Positions 27,590 through 30,923 of a stretch of DNA of 30,923 bases are shown here, one piece after another. The notes beneath the pieces were generated by a model. The model did not search any database, had not been told where the DNA came from, and saw only the letters and a list, made by a program, of their open reading frames with translations. This DNA is from Tubiluchus corallicola (lineage: Eukaryota; Priapulida; Priapulimorpha; Priapulimorphida; Tubiluchidae): positions 64,001 to 94,923 of the forward strand of contig JAQGDQ010000249.1 in assembly GCA_030141605.1 (NCBI GenBank), given 5' to 3'. Every line of letters starts with the position of its first letter. The first letter of the stretch is position 1. The position numbers were made by a program, and so were the translations under genes.

Positions 27590-28972
27590 ATGTCATTTGC
27601 ATCATTTCTCAAAACGTGTGCCATTGTTTTTTATTTCCTTGAATGTTTTTGCATCAAAGGAACGTTGTGTAAGACTAAACCAAGGACTGAAAATTGCAAC
27701 AGACTGTATAACCAGTACAATTTAGATGTGCTTTATGGTAAAAACTTCAGAACACGGGGTTATTCACTCCATGGAGAGATGCTTCGAGTTGGAGCATGGA
27801 GAGACCATCAGATGAACCCATATCTAGATCAACTGCTTATGATGCTCAGCCAAGCAGCAAACTTCACGTACAAGGTGACGTACATCAAACGTTTTGAAAC
27901 TCCAGAAAATATAATTGATACAGGAGAATTCGACTTGTTATTGGGCTTAGTCACAATGTTACCAGAAAGAACAAAAACTATGACGTTTCTTCACCCACTT
28001 GTTTATAGTTCTCATGTATTTATCACAAAAAGACACCAATTACAAGGTTTTAGTATAATAGATCCATTCTCCACACCTGTGTGGCTTCTTGTGGTATTAT
28101 ATGGCATAGTTGTGGGTACAATACTCTACTATATTGACTACAGCAAAAACCTGCCATACAACAAGGAAGAGATTATAAAATGCAGTAATTGTCAAAGAAA
28201 ACTGGAAAAACCAGTGATAAAGAATGAAAGTAAGGCGTACTTTACTCGGTTCACACTATCGTCGTACCTCCAACAAGGTGGAACATATTTACCACAATGT
28301 TTATCCGCTAGAATGCTTATTGGATGGTGGTGGATTTTTGCTTGCATCATCACAGCCATGTACACGGGCACACTGGTTAGTAAATTATTTGTAAGCAAGC
28401 AAGTTTATCCATTCTCTACGTTGCAAGAGTTGATAGACAGCGACATAGTTCCTGTTACACTAGGTCAGTTGAGCGGCACCATGCAAATGAAAAACAGGCC
28501 TGAATTTAGACAACTGTGGCAGAGAATGAAAATGGATCCTAATGGACCTGCCGACAGTGCAGAGACGGCATTAGAGCTGACATCTACTGGAAAATACACA
28601 TTCTTCAACGAAAAGACTTATGCAAAGATCCACTTAATTAAGGATTATGAATTACACGGAAAATGCAGATTTTCCATTGCTTCATCTTTAAGTTTTTCGA
28701 CACCATCAGCATTAGTTGTACCAAAGAAAAGTAACTATACTGAAGTCCTAAATTTTGCTCTTGTTACATTAAAAGAACACGGTCTTGTGGACAAACTGCT
28801 ACAACAGTTACTGCAGCCTTTGGAAAAGTGTTTAGACCCCCCTATTCAGCATGTAGGCACGTTATCAATTAATGTGGAGCAACTTAATGTAGTTGTTTGG
28901 GTGTTGATGTCTGGAATCGGTGTAGCATTGTTTACATTTATTAGTGAGCTTGCTTACAAGATGTTTATGTGA
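27590..28972 (+). CDS. Divergent ionotropic receptor (IR), array copy 7
   Basis: A 460-residue IR subunit, near twin of copy 2: 11 residue differences (55, 130, 138, 140, 142, 319, 373, 392, 393, 451, 458). Three of them (LVYSSHVF against LAYNSYVF) form a patch identical to copies 5 and 6, and the C-terminal end (ISELAYKMFM) plus the 3' flank match copy 3, so conversion tracts are visible within the gene. The pocket segment is GQLSGT and the strand NEKTYAKIHL, as in copy 2. Val319Gly falls in a stretch otherwise conserved as PN(V/I)P. The signal peptide, Arg127, Gln228, CSNC and Cys359/Cys414 are present. An AATAAA lies at 29241-29246. Confidence 0.94.
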   Translation: MSFASFLKTCAIVFYFLECFCIKGTLCKTKPRTENCNRLYNQYNLDVLYGKNFRTRGYSLHGEMLRVGAWRDHQMNPYLDQLLMMLSQAANFTYKVTYIKRFETPENIIDTGEFDLLLGLVTMLPERTKTMTFLHPLVYSSHVFITKRHQLQGFSIIDPFSTPVWLLVVLYGIVVGTILYYIDYSKNLPYNKEEIIKCSNCQRKLEKPVIKNESKAYFTRFTLSSYLQQGGTYLPQCLSARMLIGWWWIFACIITAMYTGTLVSKLFVSKQVYPFSTLQELIDSDIVPVTLGQLSGTMQMKNRPEFRQLWQRMKMDPNGPADSAETALELTSTGKYTFFNEKTYAKIHLIKDYELHGKCRFSIASSLSFSTPSALVVPKKSNYTEVLNFALVTLKEHGLVDKLLQQLLQPLEKCLDPPIQHVGTLSINVEQLNVVVWVLMSGIGVALFTFISELAYKMFM

Positions 28973-29609
28973 AAATCAATAGTTTATGTGCTGACCTCAT
29001 TGCTGAATGATTTGTACATGATAATCGTCTATCAGCTAAGAGTGAATATGCTAAATTCAAACTAAATGATGAAATTGATTGGAGTATGTTCCATATGCGA
29101 GTAGATGAGATATCTCATAGTAAATGTCAGTTGTTTATCTGATACGGTAAACTATGTATAACTTGAACTGGTATAACTCGAATTCTTGCGTATCTCGAAC
29201 TGGTCTCCTGGACCGTGTTTTTTCTTTCATTTATCCCTTTAATAAACATCGTGTAACTCGAAATCTGTAACTCAAACTATCGCATAACTTGAACCAAATT
29301 TCCGGTACAGTTTTTAAGAATCTGATTGAAATTACCTCGCCTGTCGGGAACAGCCTCCCAAGCGAGAAGTCCTATGTGAAAGCATTCACCACATTACGAT
29401 TTTAACTGCTAGTTTCAGCAAAAATGCTAAATTTCTTGTGTTACCTTAGCAGAACGCTGCATACGATGTGGCTTAGCAAACATGGTTTAATGTATGTCAT
29501 AATATTATTATTGCCGAATTCTATTAACCGTGCTACTCAGACTACAATACCTGACGTAGACTTGGTGAGATTCTGCCATATACATTTTGTGTTATAACAA
29601 ATTGCAGCT
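28973..29609. repeat. 3' flank, standard type, unit 7
   Basis: It begins like unit 3 and from about 29080 becomes like unit 2 (CTCGAACTGGTCTCCTGG), so it is itself a mosaic. CTCGAA and AACTTGAA words recur; AATAAA at 29241-29246. The GC-rich inverted repeat with TATATAAAG is missing at the end (CTTGGTGAGATTCTGCC), as in unit 3. Confidence 0.45.
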
Positions 29610-29652
29610 ATGACAGATGACCCAAATACTAAACTAAAGAAAGCATTACTTA
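29610..29652 (+). other. Small-frame remnant, unit 8
   Basis: ATGACAGATGACCC then AAACTAAAGAAAGC: same internal deletion as in unit 3. Confidence 0.4.
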
Positions 29653-30425
29653 ATACTATTTTAAATTAAATGATATTTTAACCTGTTTTGTCATTTTTGA
29701 AATCTTAGTAACTTTTAGATTTCATCATTCTGATTTTAATCTTTAATCACCTTAATTTTGACTTTATGTAGTTTTGTTCTTAATTACTGTTTAGCAATGA
29801 TAATTTTAAACATTTAATTTTTTCTCAATTGGGTATGACTTTTATTAGTACTTTTACTTCGTAGTATTTGTAGTCTAAAATGTTGTTTTACCCCTAATCT
29901 AGTTTTGTTACATTTAGTAAATAATTTTTAACTGTTTTTCAGTCTTTCAATTTTTCATTTTTCAATTATTCTTTATGAATTTTATGAATTTTAACTTTAT
30001 GACTCTTACTTGACTTGTTTTTTGAAACTTATTAACAATTTAAAATTCCTAACTCTTGATGCTTAGGGATTTAATTAAATGTTTATTTTATTTAATATGT
30101 GCTATTAATGCGTAATTTTTATTTGTTTAATTTCACTTTTTGAAATTATCTATTTAAAGTGCTAATCATGCATGGACCATCGTGGAAATATTGTATTATA
30201 TGCAGTTTTGATCCACATTCATGTAAAAAAATAAATTTCTGTTCTATTCTAATATTCTTAGGATGATCCATGATTTGTTTAGAGTGAATCCACTTGGCAA
30301 TTTCAAAGGAGATCTTGTTTGAAACTTTTTCTCCCATCCCGTGTTAGTGAAAATTAAAAAAAATTGTAAAAATTAAAAAATCAAAATTTTGAAAATACCA
30401 AAAAAGGTGATTTTGTGTCTGTTAA
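29653..30425. other. AT-rich spacer, unit 8
   Basis: AT-rich spacer, close to units 3 and 5. A 63-codon minus-strand frame (30146-30337) lies in the part conserved between units; no domain is recognised and it is closed in most copies. Confidence 0.65.
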
Positions 30426-30923
30426 TTCCACATCCTGACCTGACATTTCTTACAACTTTGATCCCAATGTGGAGTGTTAGGAGTTTTCCTTAGATTTATT
30501 TATATAACCTGTTGCAACGAAGCTTTTGTGTTCTTGTGTTGGGATTCATCCAAGGATCGTTTCCAGGATGAACCATTGCTGTTTGATTTGGGATAGATCC
30601 ACAACACAGTTTGTAAATGCATCTGTAATTAACTTGTATGATTGGTTTATACTGAGAGTTATTAAAGCATCCAGAAGACATTTGATAATTGATTAAATTT
30701 TTTTTCGTAATTCTGAACTTTTCTCACTTACCTTTTTACTTAATATATATATATATATATATAAATTTCATATGGCTCAATATAGGACAGTGTCTGCATG
30801 CATCAGCAGTCGCTGTCTGTACAAACGTCCCAGTAAACCAGTTTGGAATATTTGTAATGATAAGATCTAAACATGATTTTGACTCTGGTGAAATGTGAGT
30901 GGCTTCGTTTATTAATGGACGCA
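30426..30923 (-). mobile_element. Non-LTR retrotransposon fragment, antisense, unit 8 (cut by window end)
   Basis: The minus strand 30681-30496 reads IPNQTAMVHPGNDPWMNPNT and NRLYK; the endonuclease part follows and runs off the window. It has a (TA)n tract at 30742-30763. Its position predicts an eighth receptor gene just beyond the window. Confidence 0.7.
30742..30763. repeat. (AT)n microsatellite, unit 8
   Basis: Alternating TA tract at the same place as that of unit 3, longer than in the other units. Confidence 0.85.

Larger units (their letters stand above)
1..30923 (+). repeat. Tandem array of IR-containing units
   Basis: Landmarks recur in the same order and orientation through the whole window. 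Receptor ATGs lie at 1805, 6563, 11721, 15931, 19789, 23445 and 27590, so spacings are 4758, 5158, 4210, 3858, 3656 and 4145 bp. The motif around 'gcagctatgac' recurs near 51, 3973, 9663, 13889, 18096, 21696, 25613 and 29604. Both genes and spacers are repeated, so whole segments were duplicated rather than mRNA copies reinserted. Unit length varies through deletions and local duplications in the spacers. Similarity runs off both window ends, so the array is probably longer. Confidence 0.95.

Noticed and set aside
1-30923. CRISPR array, prokaryotic operon, tRNA or rRNA genes
   Set aside because: The repeats are kilobase-scale units with genes. I saw no short regular repeat-spacer pattern, no ribosome binding sites and no cloverleaf or rRNA-like sequence.

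Overview
The window is insect nuclear DNA: AT-rich, with large spacers, no bacterial operon structure and degraded retrotransposon pieces. It carries seven tandem, same-strand, uninterrupted ORFs of 460 codons that read as divergent ionotropic receptors (IRs, the chemosensory branch of the ionotropic glutamate receptor superfamily). Large expansions of intronless IRs are known from cockroaches and termites, so a blattodean or other polyneopteran source is my best guess. That is inference; nothing here fixes the species.

Layout: about seven and a half copies of a 3.7-5.2 kb unit run head to tail. Each unit holds, in order: (a) in some copies a short GC-rich inverted repeat around a TATATAAAG box, then a small 48-codon reading frame (intact in three copies, broken in the others); (b) a 0.7-1.3 kb very AT-rich spacer; (c) about 0.5 kb of a dead non-LTR retrotransposon lying antisense (end of the endonuclease domain plus the endonuclease-RT linker); (d) a short (units 1, 5, 6) or long (units 2, 3, 4, 7) 5' flank with a TATA-like box 103-111 bp before the ATG; (e) the receptor gene; (f) a 3' flank with repeated AACTTGAA/AACTCGAA motifs and an AATAAA signal, replaced by other sequence in units 2 and 5. 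The window opens inside unit 1 and ends inside the retrotransposon piece of unit 8.

Receptors: each protein has a signal peptide, a lobe S1, M1, a pore loop, M3, a lobe S2 and M4, but no amino-terminal domain. The S1 arginine that contacts ligand in glutamate receptors is kept, the pore has Gln at the Q/R-site equivalent, and the S2 residues that should line the pocket are the most variable positions between copies. Six genes are intact. The fifth has a single nonsense codon (Tyr180 to TAA) and an otherwise open frame.

History: the copies are mosaics. Signal peptide type, S2 type, 3' end and flanks are reassorted between units, which points to unequal crossing-over and gene conversion. Together the array looks like a young, locally evolving set of ligand-tuning subunits, presumably working with co-receptors encoded elsewhere.
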